64,000 nt of DNA from Muricea muricata (Eukaryota; Cnidaria; Anthozoa; Malacalcyonacea; Plexauridae), in contig OY979717.1 of assembly GCA_963855995.1 (NCBI GenBank), positions 48,342,244-48,406,243 of the forward strand, given 5' to 3'. The notes below the pieces were generated by a model. It made no database searches and was not told the DNA's origin. It worked only from the letters and a program-made list of their open reading frames with translations. Of this stretch, positions 50,113 to 60,870 are shown one piece after another (positions within the stretch are counted from its first letter, which is position 1; every line of letters starts with the position of its first letter). The translations under genes and the position numbers were made by a program.

Positions 50113-53100
50113 TTAAGTTGAAGAAAAACTTGTAATTACTTTTCTAACAACGGAGAGTCCAGCAGACCACATCTTACAAATGCGCGACCCATCCTCCATT
50201 TCCCCGAAAGCTCCACGAACAATTTCTCGGCATTCTCTCCGGAAATTGATGCCATCCTGTGTCGAAATCCATTGCCCGATGTGGATGACATGCCCAACTA
50301 TACCTGACACTCCAGGGAGGAGTTTTTCAAAGTCGCTGTTCCAAGTTTCGTCAGACGTTTTTAGCAGCTTATTTCCTTTCGGCACAGGTATGAGCAAGAC
50401 ACGATCTAGTAAACTTGTGGTGAAATTAAATTTTGTATGAAGGTAATTGCCTGAAGTCGTTTGCAATTGCATATTTTATAATTAAAACAGATGATATATG
50501 AACAATGCGAAAATCTCACCGAGCTCTCTCTGGCTTTAGCAACCAGTCAACCACGTGCTCGTTAACTGTGAAAAGTGGACAACATTTGGGTGTCCATTTT
50601 CCAGCACACGTGGTTTCTGTGCCGGCGTCGTAAAACCGTTTGGCCTGGTCCCCGAGATGTTTTGGGTCGGTTGGGTCGTCTCCATTAAAGCCCATCGATG
50701 TATAGGTTGCGACCCTACTGCAAACCTATAAAAAGCGAGTAGTACATTTTTAGAATATTAATGTCCGAATTTTGAAGAACGAGGTCAAATGAATAACTAT
50801 TTTGACCATAAAAGTGTAAAAGATCTAGCAATAAAAGGGCTAGTTAAGCGCAATTTAATTTTTGTGATAATAAAAACAATTGAAAAAATTCTATTTTGCC
50901 CACAAAACCGGCAAAACGACCTCAACAACGATGAGGAAAACATTTCATTTCTGCTGTTGCTAAGGTGGTTGCTAAGGAAGCATTAGCTCAGCCATAGAGA
51001 TTATAAATGAATAGAGGGGGCATCGTAGGATAAACTCAGTCAAACGAAAGGGACAAATTGAAGCTTGCTAATGGGGGCCAAATTTAAGACCCGGATGTGA
51101 TTCCCGGATGTATGCTTGGGCGCCTATTGGCTGGGTATCGACTTTTCACAACAAGAGATCGAGAAAGCTCGAGAAAAACTTTTTTCCGATTTTTTCGCAC
51201 TCAAAGTTTTTTATGTAAAACAAAGGCGAAAATGTTAAAGATTAGTGCGGGATTGCCTTGAACGTTTTGAATTTTGAGTTTTGAATACAGGATAAAGTTG
51301 GGTATGTTTAATCACAGGCGGCCCAATTCAGTGTGTAGTTTCATATAGAGATCAGTAGCGAGCGGTAGCGAATTGTTTTACATATACAAAATACATGTAA
51401 AACAATTCGCTACCGCTCGCTACTGATCTCTATATGAAACTACACACTGAATTGGGCCGCCTGTGGTTTAATATTGAGTATTTGTGAGCGAAAATGCAAT
51501 TTTTGGATTCGAAACATCAGATGAACACACTAGAAAAGTCCTTAAAGTTTAAATACATCGCAGTATTGTGGTTGTACACCTTGTTGCACCTCTAAAACAA
51601 TTTTGATAACTGTTTGAAGGCAAATAAGTTCAATTTGTATCCAGATGTGGGATAATTTGGCAGATATTTTACAAAACCTCGCTGCAAAAAGCCGATCAAA
51701 AACTGGTTGCTATGCGTTGCTAAGGAGAACCTAAGGTTGAAAGACTTCAATATTTACACAAAAATTTGGCTGTCTGCACCTAGAATTACAAAAACTAGAA
51801 AGCTAAAAACATGTTTTCCTAGTATAGTCAGTATCTGTGTGCATCATGGTCATAAAACAAGCAAAAATTGACAAAAACTGTGTTTTCAGTATACCTCCGG
51901 GACTTAAATTCCGGGGCCTCCATTAGATTTGTTCAATTTGTCCCGCGATTCGTCCCGCGATGCCGCCTCTATTCTTTTATAATCTCTATGAGCTCAGCCC
52001 AGTGAACTCTAATACAACTGGAACGATAACTCCTATGTTTTCGTCCTATGATTGGATGAAGCCAAATTTGAAGCAAAAGGCGGGAACCGCGCGGGAAAAA
52101 TGGCTTGTTCGAAAGGACTGGGGAAAGTTACGAGGAGTGAAAAGTTTGTTTTTGAGCGAAAATATGCTTGAAAAATGAGAATTTTTATCGTAAGACTTCA
52201 ATTCTAAAGATTCGATCCTGGTTTTCTGGATAGTCCTGACTGTTCTACACTTGGTTACGGAAAAAATTGAGGGCTATCAGTTTTTTACTCTGGAACAAGG
52301 CCGTAGGAAGTTGAAAAAAGTTAGGGGGGCTCTTCGAGCGCTGAAGGCACAAGTGCTGCTAGGGGGGCCGGGGGCACACCCCCGCCAGAACTTTTTTCTA
52401 TTTTTAGCATGCTTAAACATGTTTTTCTGTACTTTTGAGGTTAGTTTTACCATAATCATTGGATTAAAACATGTGTAAGACTGTAAACCGTTAAAAACGT
52501 GTGTTTACTTCGAGACTCAAAGATCATTTTTAGGGGGGCTCAGCCCCCCTGCTTTTGAAGTTAGGGGGGCTCGAGCCCCCCTTGCCCCCGTTGTTCTTAC
52601 GGCCATGCTCTGGAAAATGACGAAAGTTTCAACGTGCCGAAGCAAACTACGCTCTTCAACTCAAGAATATATTGCTTTAAAACATGTCAACTCTTCCAAA
52701 ACTTATCTTGTGCTAAAGTCCAGGTATCGTTGTTTATTTTGAGCTTTTGGTCTTTGCTGTAGCCCTTCTAAAACGTGAGTAAATCGAGGTTTTCAAAGTG
52801 GTGTATTTGTATGGTTGATTTAACAATACGTACAAAACTAACATTTTTCGTCAGATAGCATTAGTTTTAAAGCTTTAAACTTCGGTTACGGATAGTTCTT
52901 GGCAGCCTCTTCCATCTAACTGTTAAAACTCGAGAGGTAACAGTTGTTTAAAAAAGATAGTTCGTGACAAAGTTTTCGCCGAAACTGTTTTTCATTTTTA
53001 GCAGCCTAAAAATATTTTAAAACCTTACTGGACGTCCTAGAAAGTTGAGGTACATGAAATTTCAATCTATCTAGAAAATATTCAGCACCTAACTGGCTCT

Positions 53101-56100
53101 AAAACACGAAGTTAAAGGGTCGAAAAGAGCTTTTGAAAATAGGTCATATTTTCGCGGCGTGACGTACATGGCGGCCTTCAATTTGGCTTCAAAGATGGCG
53201 GCCAAGTTATTGTTCCAGTTGTATTAGAGTTCACTGGCTCAGCCAGCTCAACTGAGCGACAAGATTCAAGATGGCGACTCATAGTGTGTTCACTAGCAGC
53301 TAAATCGAGGAATGCACATTTACTAGCGGCTAAATCGAGGTTAGGGTTATTTCAGATCCGTCAGAGCACCTCCTGCCCGCAGGCTAATTGTATATTGACT
53401 AGTAACAACTATTTCAACGGCTTTTTTCGCTTTAAATATTTTTGAAATGTGTTCAAGGATGAGTAATATGTTATGAACGAGAAAAAATTTTAAGGACGAG
53501 AAAAACTTTGAAAAAAATGTGAAAAAAAAACATAAATAAAAAAGCGACTGCAAGGGTTCTCGAACCAGTGCTGCTCAAACCATGTACGCCGCCTTTACCC
53601 ACTGCGCCAAGAATGCTCGCTGAAGGAAAAGCATCAAAAATTGTATATAAACCCTAACCCTAACCCTATCCCTAATCCTAAACCTCGATTTAGCCGCTAG
53701 TAAATGTGCATTCCTCGATTTAGCCGCTAGTAGTGTTTCAAGAATCAAGACCAAGAATGAACAATATTAAATCAAACAAGAATGGATTGTTCAGATTGAA
53801 TAACAACAATTCGTAACCAGCGTTTTTTTATTGGATATTTTTTTAACAAATGAATATTATTGAGTAAATAAGGACCGAAATAATTTGCATCGATTGGATA
53901 TCGGTCTGTTTATGAATTAATTATATACAGTACACGAGTACAGCAGTCGACAAACAGGAACGTGGCACTGTGGCAATAGGTAAGATAATAAATCATAGGT
54001 AATACGATCGTAGTATTATAGGAGTAAGTTAAGTTAATTAACTTGTCTTGTTCGAAACAGTGGCAGCCCTGGTGCTTGACTTCAAAGGGTTACAGTCTGG
54101 AAAGTAAACAATGTACACCGGACATGTCCGGTGTATAACGTAAATTTTGGTGTGCAATTGGCGTACACTTTATATATCACTGAAGCTGGCGTACACAATA
54201 TATTGTTTACTGAAAATTTAAAAGAACTGCGCAACTTCTTGTAACTAATTTGTCTAATATAATACTATCGAACATCACATTCTTTGAAGATCGGAAAACG
54301 GCGTACACTTTTAGATCTATAAAATGACGTCCGGTGTGCAAAAAACTAACTTTCCAGACTGGAATTTAAGGGTAGGGATATATATATATATATATACAGG
54401 GTGTATCAAAAAAAAGTAGACAAGTCTGAAATCGCTCTCTGCTTCGCGAAGCGCCTCAATATACGATGTTTTTTTATTAAAAGAGATTGTTTTGGTACTT
54501 ATAATCTAGAATAAACCGAAAAAATATCGGTTTGTACGATATACGCCTATATATCGTACAAACCGATATATTGCCTTTTACGGCAATATAAATATGCCTT
54601 GCGCACAAAACTTAAATGCTTAAAGGTAATTTTGACTTGTTAGATGGAAAATTTGTTGGGTGTTGTATTGCTGTACAAAATTTCAGAAAATTTGCTCGAG
54701 TCTAAGCCGTTCAAAACGTCGCGCGAACTTCCATATTTTTAGCAAAATTAGCTTTGTGCATGTTTAATTTATGTTTTACTTAATTTGCAGACTACTCCCA
54801 AGGGACATTTAATTAAAATTGGAACATTTCTTCAGAAAAACAATTCTTATTGAGAAAAAATATATGTTCGCGCGATGTTTTGACTGGCTTAAACTCAATC
54901 AAATTTCTTGAAATTTTGAACAGCAATAAAATACCTAACATACTTTCTACCTACCAACTCAAAATTACTTTTAAGCCGTTAAATTTCGTGCGCAAGCCAT
55001 TTTTAATGTGCTTCAAAATACGCACACCCCTGGGGTTGAAACACTTAAATTTCAGAATATTTTCATTTATTCTACACTATAAGTACCCAAGCAATGTACA
55101 TTAATAAAAAACTTCATACTTCAAGCCGCTTCGCGAGGTTGAGAGCCGTTTCAAAATAGTCTACTTTTTTTTTATACACCCTGTATATATTGCATAAATT
55201 TTTTTTGGCTATTACCAGCTCAGTGGTAGACACAATGGGGGGGTGCCCCAAAAATTTTTGCTGAAGCTTTAGTTTTGAAAAGTGGAAGTGCAAGAAAGTT
55301 TTCATTTCAAGAAGTAGAACCATGATGTACTATTTAGTACAATTATAGGTATACAATATAAAAAGTCATGTCTTCCACATACTTCACAACATTTGGAATT
55401 CTGTAAAATTCTGTCCCTCAAAATGCTAGAAAGGGCCTTTCGGGAATTGTAGATTTCAAAATTTTTCTGTTTGAGCATGCTCCCGGATCCCTCCACCATG
55501 GGACGGACATATAAATCTTACGAGCCCCTGGCACTCGCCCCTTAATATTTCATGAAGTGTCTGTCCACCACTGTACCAGCTTTGTTTTGACTGTTTTTGT
55601 GTTGATCCATGAGTTATCAGATTGAGATATTTGATCACTTTTTAGTCTGGCCATCTAGCAAAAATGGATATTGAATGTACGTTTTCATACCTGAATGATT
55701 TCACATACCTTGTCAGTGAATGATGTGAAGAAAAGGTGATCCCAACCACCAGTTGCTGCTAGTGCAACCTTCGAAGCAGTTGATTTTCCACAGTTTGGCT
55801 CTCCAACACCAACAACGATTGGACATGCTCCAATAGCCTTTTGCCACTATCAAAATATATATTAAACGAACTTGTAAGTATAACTATATTTGAAAGTACA
55901 CTATAAAACATAATAAACATACCACTATGAAGTAAGTAACTCTTAACTAAGAGTTTTTCATCATCTGACACAGACTGTAATGATTTTTAGATCTTATAAC
56001 GAGCATGAAATCTATTAAATTTAATTTCTTGCATACAGTGTCATAGATAGAACTTATAAAATAGTGTGTTCTATGTAGACAATATTTTTACTTGAAAAGT

Positions 56101-56831
56101 TGAAGTGTGTCAATCAGTCTTTATAACAGCATAAAAGCTTTGTTTTGTTAACTTATATAAAATAACCAGAAGTAAATTTGCCACATTAATAAGCATGTTT
56201 ATAATGGGGAGAATTACATGGATCAGGTCAGTCTACGCTATCAGACATATTGAATGACCAAATCTTAAGAGCTGGTGCATTAAAACCACCCTAAGTAGGG
56301 TTCAGTCCATTGGCTGTATGTCATATTGTAATGTAAATGTGCTTGTTGACATGGTGACAGTAAATTTTACTTCTGGTTAGTTCTGAGTTTCATGCTCTTT
56401 ATAGGTGATCATCAGACAACTGACCAGTGTTGCACCTGACCAGCGTCTACAGCACTTAATGAAAACGATACCAATTATTGTCTATAATTATAGAAAAATC
56501 CTCATTGCATTGATCGCATAAAGTGTTCAGTTTAGAAACGATAGTTTCATTTTAAGCTTCTTGAAATATTTCAAAATGAAAATGTTCCAAAATGACATTG
56601 TGTATATGTGTACATGCCTAAATCCTTAAAAGTGTAAATAATATTAACAAACAACGTATACCTTTTGCTATCATTCTTGTGCGTGACGATGCCAATATAG
56701 CCAGATAATTCACCAGCAACTACAGGTTGAATGAATCGTATGGTGCAGTTCGACCTTTGGACAAGTTGACCATTTGTTTTTTGCGTGCAGTATACTCCGT
56801 TATTAATTCTAACTTCTTCGAACCTTGACAT
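50113..56831 (-). CDS. P-loop NTPase, multi-exon, family not named
   Basis: Supported exons on the minus strand are 55846-55709 (138 nt, phase 0-0), 50725-50520 (206 nt, phase 0 to 2) and 50413-50113 (phase 2 to stop). The first carries Walker A GVGEPNCGKST after WQKAIG. The second carries a Walker-B-like GFNGDDP. The junction to the third gives a sensor-like segment LLDRVLLIPVP. The third ends at a TGA. Two likely N-terminal exons are 56831-56649 (MSRFEEVRINNGVYC, then GELSGYIGIVTHKND) and 55974-55923 (SVSDDEKLLVKSYLLHS). The phase between the latter and the Walker A exon does not match, so an exon or boundary there is wrong or missing. The order Walker A, about 60 residues, DDP, then a T-P...N...R arrangement resembles helicase- or AAA-like ATPases encoded in cnidarian genomes. 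Substrate unknown. Confidence 0.62.
50993..51990. mobile_element. hAT-type element A (998 bp)
   Basis: The inverted ends CATAGAGATTATAAATGAAT and its complement ending ATAATCTCTATG are flanked by AGCTCAGC (50985-50992 and 51991-51998). No transposase. It lies in the long intron of the NTPase gene and contains a nested MITE. Confidence 0.88.
51313..51465. mobile_element. Nested hairpin MITE (153 bp)
   Basis: Arms of about 70 bp, starting CACAGGCGGCCCAATTCAGT, pair almost perfectly. The flanking 7-bp repeat GTTTAAT (51306-51312 and 51466-51472) marks the target site. It is inserted in hAT-type element A. Confidence 0.88.
52000..53236. mobile_element. hAT-type element B (1237 bp)
   Basis: The ends CAGTGAACTCTAATACAACT and its complement are flanked by GCTCAGCC (51992-51999 and 53237-53244). 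The interior contains a G-rich segment (about 52290-52600) with repeated TTAGGGGGGCTC blocks that looks like another old insertion. No transposase. The target overlaps that of element A. Confidence 0.9.
53291..53735. mobile_element. TIR element enclosing SINE copy 2
   Basis: About 50-bp arms each contain two direct copies of CTAGCGGCTAAATCGAGG and are inverted relative to each other (53291-53340 and 53682-53735). Between them lie a SINE and (CCCTAA)n-like repeats at 53650-53680. No clear target duplication. Confidence 0.75.
53341..53620 (-). mobile_element. tRNA-derived SINE, copy 2
   Basis: Same family as 11131-11410. Minus strand: A box TTGGCGCAGTGGGTAAAGG, B box GGTTCGAGAACC (better preserved than in copy 1), T-rich body, and the tail GCTCTGACGGATCTGAAATA. 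Confidence 0.78.
54397..55183. mobile_element. Tc1/mariner-type non-autonomous element (787 bp)
   Basis: The ends CAGGGTGTATCAAAAAAAAG and its complement are flanked by TA (54395-54396 and 55184-55185), next to a short TA run. The interior has an inverted motif TATCGGTTTGTACGATATA near 54527-54572 and CTTCGCGAAGCG-like ends. The small ORF at 54850-55104 matches no known transposase. Confidence 0.88.
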
Positions 56832-57586
56832 GTTGACTGCTCTGAATGAGTTATGGTCAACTACATGAGTTCAATACAAGAGTGACACCTCGACCAGGCT
56901 CCGGCGGCTCAATTATTAATTTGCCGGTCACAGCTAAATTTCCGCCGGTCATCGTCAGTTATTTTTGTTTGCGCTCGTCGTTTGCGACTTTGCGTGACTC
57001 GTGAAACAACAATATTTTTTATTATGAATTGTATTGTAACAAAAACATATTTATGCCCAAGAACATCAACTCTATTACTATTATAATAACTTTAGAGGCC
57101 ACATTTTTGAGCAAAAACTTAAAATATTACTCAAAAGTGGGCAAAAACAGCTACACTTAAATGGCTTCCGACTATTTATAAATTGGCTATTACGTCGCTG
57201 TTTTGCTTATTTTAGCCAGCAAAATACGTCACAATAATATGATGGGAATCACGAAACATCCAGTTTGGATCCGAGTTCGAGTTGGACTTCGAGTTATAAT
57301 TACAGAATATAATTATAATTCCAAATTGTATTTTTTTTTATTTATCAACGGAAAGTATGACCAAGCATGCAGTCGTATAAAATAGATGTTCCGATAACCA
57401 TTATACTTTTCATCTGAATAGCCACAAATTTTCGCGATATTCCCAACATGCAGACTGCACTTAGATATCATATATAATATAGTACTATAGACTTGCTTCT
57501 GCCTCGTACCCAGGCGTCTTTCAAATTAATTTAGTCTAGCTCTATGGAGAGGAAAGTGTGAGAGAAGCTTATATGAAATATAACTA

Positions 57587-58442
57587 CAGTAGAACCTCTA
57601 TTAAGCGGCCACCCTCGGGGAATGGCCAGGTGGCCGCTTAATAGAGGTGGCCGCTTAATAGAGGTACGCCAAATATAGACAAAAATATAGTCAAATGTTC
57701 CTTTTATGTACTTAAAATAAAATATCGACTTCGATACAATAATCTTAACAATCTTAACTGGAAAACTATACCCAACAAAACAAAACAAAACAAAAATCTT
57801 TTAAATTAAAAAAAAACGCATTCAATACATGTACAGTCTGTTGTATACTGACGTCTACTTTGGCTCAAAATAGTCATATTAACATGTTCCTAAACTAATG
57901 GCAATCTGGCTCACAAAGATTCTAAAACGAGCGACAAACATTGGAAAAGTAGTTATCAAAGGCAAACGAATAAATAGAGGTGGTGGTTATGGTTTGGAAA
58001 TTCTGTGTCAATTTATGGGAGATGCATTTTCAATAAGTTGGCTGAGAGAAAAGCTACAGAAACAGGGATTTGATGCTAAAGTAAACTAAATTAGAGGAAC
58101 GGAAACGTAAATATTTGTTAGACAATATTTTAAAGTTAGATTACTGCTAAACGATGTGTTGAGGGACACGTGTTGATTAAGATCTCAACAGATTTTTTAG
58201 CCGTTTAATTGTGGTGAAAACTGTGTTTGAAAAACTGGCTGACCGTTTAAAGGAGGTTATAATTATTAAAAAAACACAGCTTGGGACGACTTGAAGGTGG
58301 CCGCGGCTGCTTAATAGAGGTGGCCGTTCAATGGAGGTCTTATCTTTAATAATATATACTTTATATTTTTGAGACTTTGACATGTCGCCGTTCAATAGAG
58401 TGTACCCGCTTACTGGAGGGCCGCTTAATGGAGGTTCGACTG
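57587..58442. mobile_element. pogo/Tigger-like element (856 bp)
   Basis: The ends CAGTAGAACCTCTATTAAGC and its complement ending GGAGGTTCGACTG are flanked by TA. Several subterminal copies of GTGGCCGCTTAATAGAGGT are present, as in pogo-like elements. One ORF (57898-58089) is described separately. Confidence 0.88.
57898..58089 (+). CDS. Small ORF inside pogo-like element, unknown
   Basis: The 63-codon frame includes VVIKGKRINRGGGYGLEIL and ends KLQKQGFDAKVN. It does not resemble the pogo DDE transposase or CENPB-type DNA-binding domain. Composition (Gly-rich turn, alternating charged residues) looks protein-like rather than random, so it may be a captured gene fragment. It stands alone, with no other coding remnant in the element. 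Confidence 0.3.
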   Translation: MAIWLTKILKRATNIGKVVIKGKRINRGGGYGLEILCQFMGDAFSISWLREKLQKQGFDAKVN

Positions 58443-58703
58443 TAGAATTACAAATTGTAAGTAAAATGCTGCGAGAAAATACTAGAATTGGCCGTGTCAG
58501 TTACGCAGTTCGCATATGGCTATACTGAAACTGCAGGCTGCAGCACATACATACGCGTGCTCAAAATCATCCTGACGCATCCTCGCACAAATCAAGATGT
58601 TGGTCAAGAATATGAAGCTGCTTGCCGGCGCTTGCAGCAAATATATGCAACAGGCGAGCATTGTGGGAAGAGTCACTCTTTATATAGCCGATAAAGCTAA
58701 TAA

Positions 58704-59082
58704 CAACGTTGCCAACTGTAATTTTGTACAAATCCCAAGTAAGCTCTCTAAAAATCCCGAGATTTCCTTGAGAATCCCGAAATTCTTACTTTCTTTCTCA
58801 TGTTCCAGTCTCTGCGCAATTTAGGCCTCAGTCCTCTTATTCTGTGTTCTTTGCGCTTGTCTTTTGCTTTTGGGAGCCTTCCAAAACGAAATTTTGTTAA
58901 TTAAATATGCAGGTAAATAGGGCTTAAACACGAGCGCATAAACTGTCTATTTTAATGAAATCGTTTGTTAACTAAGTAATTCCATCTGAGATTGAGTTTT
59001 TTAAATTAAAACCCCAAAAACATCCCAACTGACTTAACAAATCCCGAGATATCGGGATAAAATCCCGGACTTGGCAACACTG
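58704..59082. mobile_element. hAT MITE nested in Mutator-like element (379 bp)
   Basis: The ends CAACGTTGCCAA and TTGGCAACACTG are flanked by GCTAATAA (58696-58703 and 59083-59090). The interior has repeated AATCCCGAGAT motifs. Confidence 0.88.
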
Positions 59083-59559
59083 GCTAATAAGCGCCTGGGA
59101 ACGAGGCAGAGCTTGCTTATAAAAAACTGGACCTTTATCAAACTATAAATAATCAATTGCAAAAGTGGATGAAAAACTGATAAACTATCCAAAATCCAAA
59201 AGGTACAAAATATTTAACTCGAAATCCAACTCGAACTCGAATCCAAACTCGATGATACCTTACTCCCTAATATGATATAAGATTTAAGACAGTCTCCGAC
59301 ACAAATGAAATGACAACTGCAATTTGAGTAGCGAGTATGCTTTAAGCGCAACGCCGGCACATATCGTATTACAATTTGATACATGCGTACTTATTACAGG
59401 GAAACTTGGAAAATAAAAATCTTCTCCAGCCAAACGCATCGTTCAAAAATTCACCGGTCATGCATGTCCGCCAAGCGACAGCATTTGCCGGTCAAACTGT
59501 AAACTTTTACCGGTCAATCACCGCGGTGACCGGCACTTATTTCGAAGCCTGACCTCGAC

Positions 59560-60268
59560 TAAAAATTATTTTTATATTTAGGTATGAATGTGCGACAGTT
59601 TGTGAGAAAATCTGATACAGTGACAAAAATAGACTATGACACTTCATTCAAAATAGGTATGACAAAAACGCGTTTTTTATTAAATAATTTTCATAAAACG
59701 TTGTGCTCTAGGTTATTCACCACATATTTTATTTATAAAGAAAAATCTTTATAAAACGTTCACGTCACTATATATACACAGTATTTAATTCTGAACGTCA
59801 AATTTTCCCACTACGAAGTTAAATTTTCCCGTAGCATATTTAGCCTTTACTAGCCTATTTAGAGGGTGGTAAAGGGTTTTTCGTGAGCCGTGAATTGCCA
59901 ATATTTGTTGTTGTGAAATGAGATTTGACTAATTTTTGTGTCGTGAAATGTGATTTACATGCTTATTCCTGACCCGTGATTGGCAGCTGGACGAGTAGGG
60001 ATAAGTGCTAAAGAACAATGTACAATGCATTGGTTACAACAATTTTACTGAGTGCATTTAGTTTCTTCATTTTTTTCTACATATATTGGCTGTTTTTACA
60101 AAAATTCGTCCGAATTTGAGCTTTCAATGGTGCTTTTTACTTTCTACAACGTAAAAATAGGCTGACGGGTTAAGAAAGGCATTAAATTTACACAGTTAAA
60201 AACGAGTTCATTAAATTTCGTGAAATTACTATTTTTTTACCTGTGAAATGTGAAATGGCTGTTTTTCC
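59560..60268. other. Intergenic interval with repeat-like edge
   Basis: GAGGGTGGTAAAGGG at 59862 is roughly inverted at about 60640-60655 (CCCTTTAGCACCCTC), hinting at an older element enclosing the 60269 MITE. No gene is seen. Confidence 0.35.
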
Positions 60269-60600
60269 CACTGATCTCATAGTAGACTCGATATAGCTTC
60301 TATGGATATCAAAAGTGAAGCTTAATTTTACATGCAAATTTCACTTCCGGGGACCACAGAGCCCGTGTAATACAAATTTGTAAAGGAATACTTAATGGGA
60401 AAAGAGCAAGAACGTATAATTTTTTAATATTTTAAGCACTCTGCAATTATTTATCAACATTGTTGCAGTAAACAAAGTTGTTTGTGACAAGTTTACCTCA
60501 CAAGTGGTTCCCGGAAGTGAATTTCGTATGGTATAATTAAGCTTCACTTTTGATATCCACAGAAGCTATTAACTATATCCAGTCTATCATGAGATCAGTG
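60269..60600. mobile_element. hAT-type MITE (332 bp)
   Basis: The ends CACTGATCTCAT and ATGAGATCAGTG are flanked by GTTTTTCC (60261-60268 and 60601-60608). The arms include TGGATATCAAAAGTGAAGCT. Confidence 0.9.
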
Positions 60601-60757
60601 GTTTTTCCTCTCATGAAACGTGATCTGACCCCCCCCCCCCTTTAGCACCCTCGGCATGGACGTCGCGCGAGATTGACCGACTATCGCGTGAGAAAAGATT
60701 GGAAAAAACGCTACGGCAAGTTTCTGACAGCTGTAAAAGGAATACATACAAGATTGA

Positions 60758-60763
60758 TTTATT
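60758..60763 (-). promoter_or_regulatory. Candidate poly(A) signal for the KDZ gene
   Basis: AATAAA on the minus strand, about 108 nt past the stop codon of the KDZ gene. Confidence 0.4.
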
Positions 60764-60870
60764 TAAGGTAAAAAACCACCGATTTCTGGGTCACCTATGC
60801 TTCAACTCAACTATCCATGAGCAGTTTCTTTAACTATCCATGCCATGAGTTTACTTCTTTGAAGCAGAAG

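Larger units (their letters stand above)
57499..59109. mobile_element. Mutator-like element nested in hAT (1611 bp)
   Basis: The ends CTGCCTCGTACCCAGGCG and its complement share the core CCTCGTACCCAGG with the 48628 element. The flanks are GACTTGCTT/AGCTTGCTT (seven of nine identical). Without its two insertions the core is about 365 bp. Confidence 0.72.
56895..59551. mobile_element. hAT-type element with nested insertions (2657 bp)
   Basis: The ends CAGGCTCCGGCG and TTCGAAGCCTG are flanked by the 8-bp duplication ACCTCGAC (56887-56894 and 59552-59559). Subterminal CCGGTCA motifs repeat at both ends, and an inner inverted pair (GAGTTCGAGTTGGACTTCGAG and its complement) lies near 57270 and 59220. 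It holds a Mutator-like element. It is 64 bp upstream of the NTPase start codon. Confidence 0.85.
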
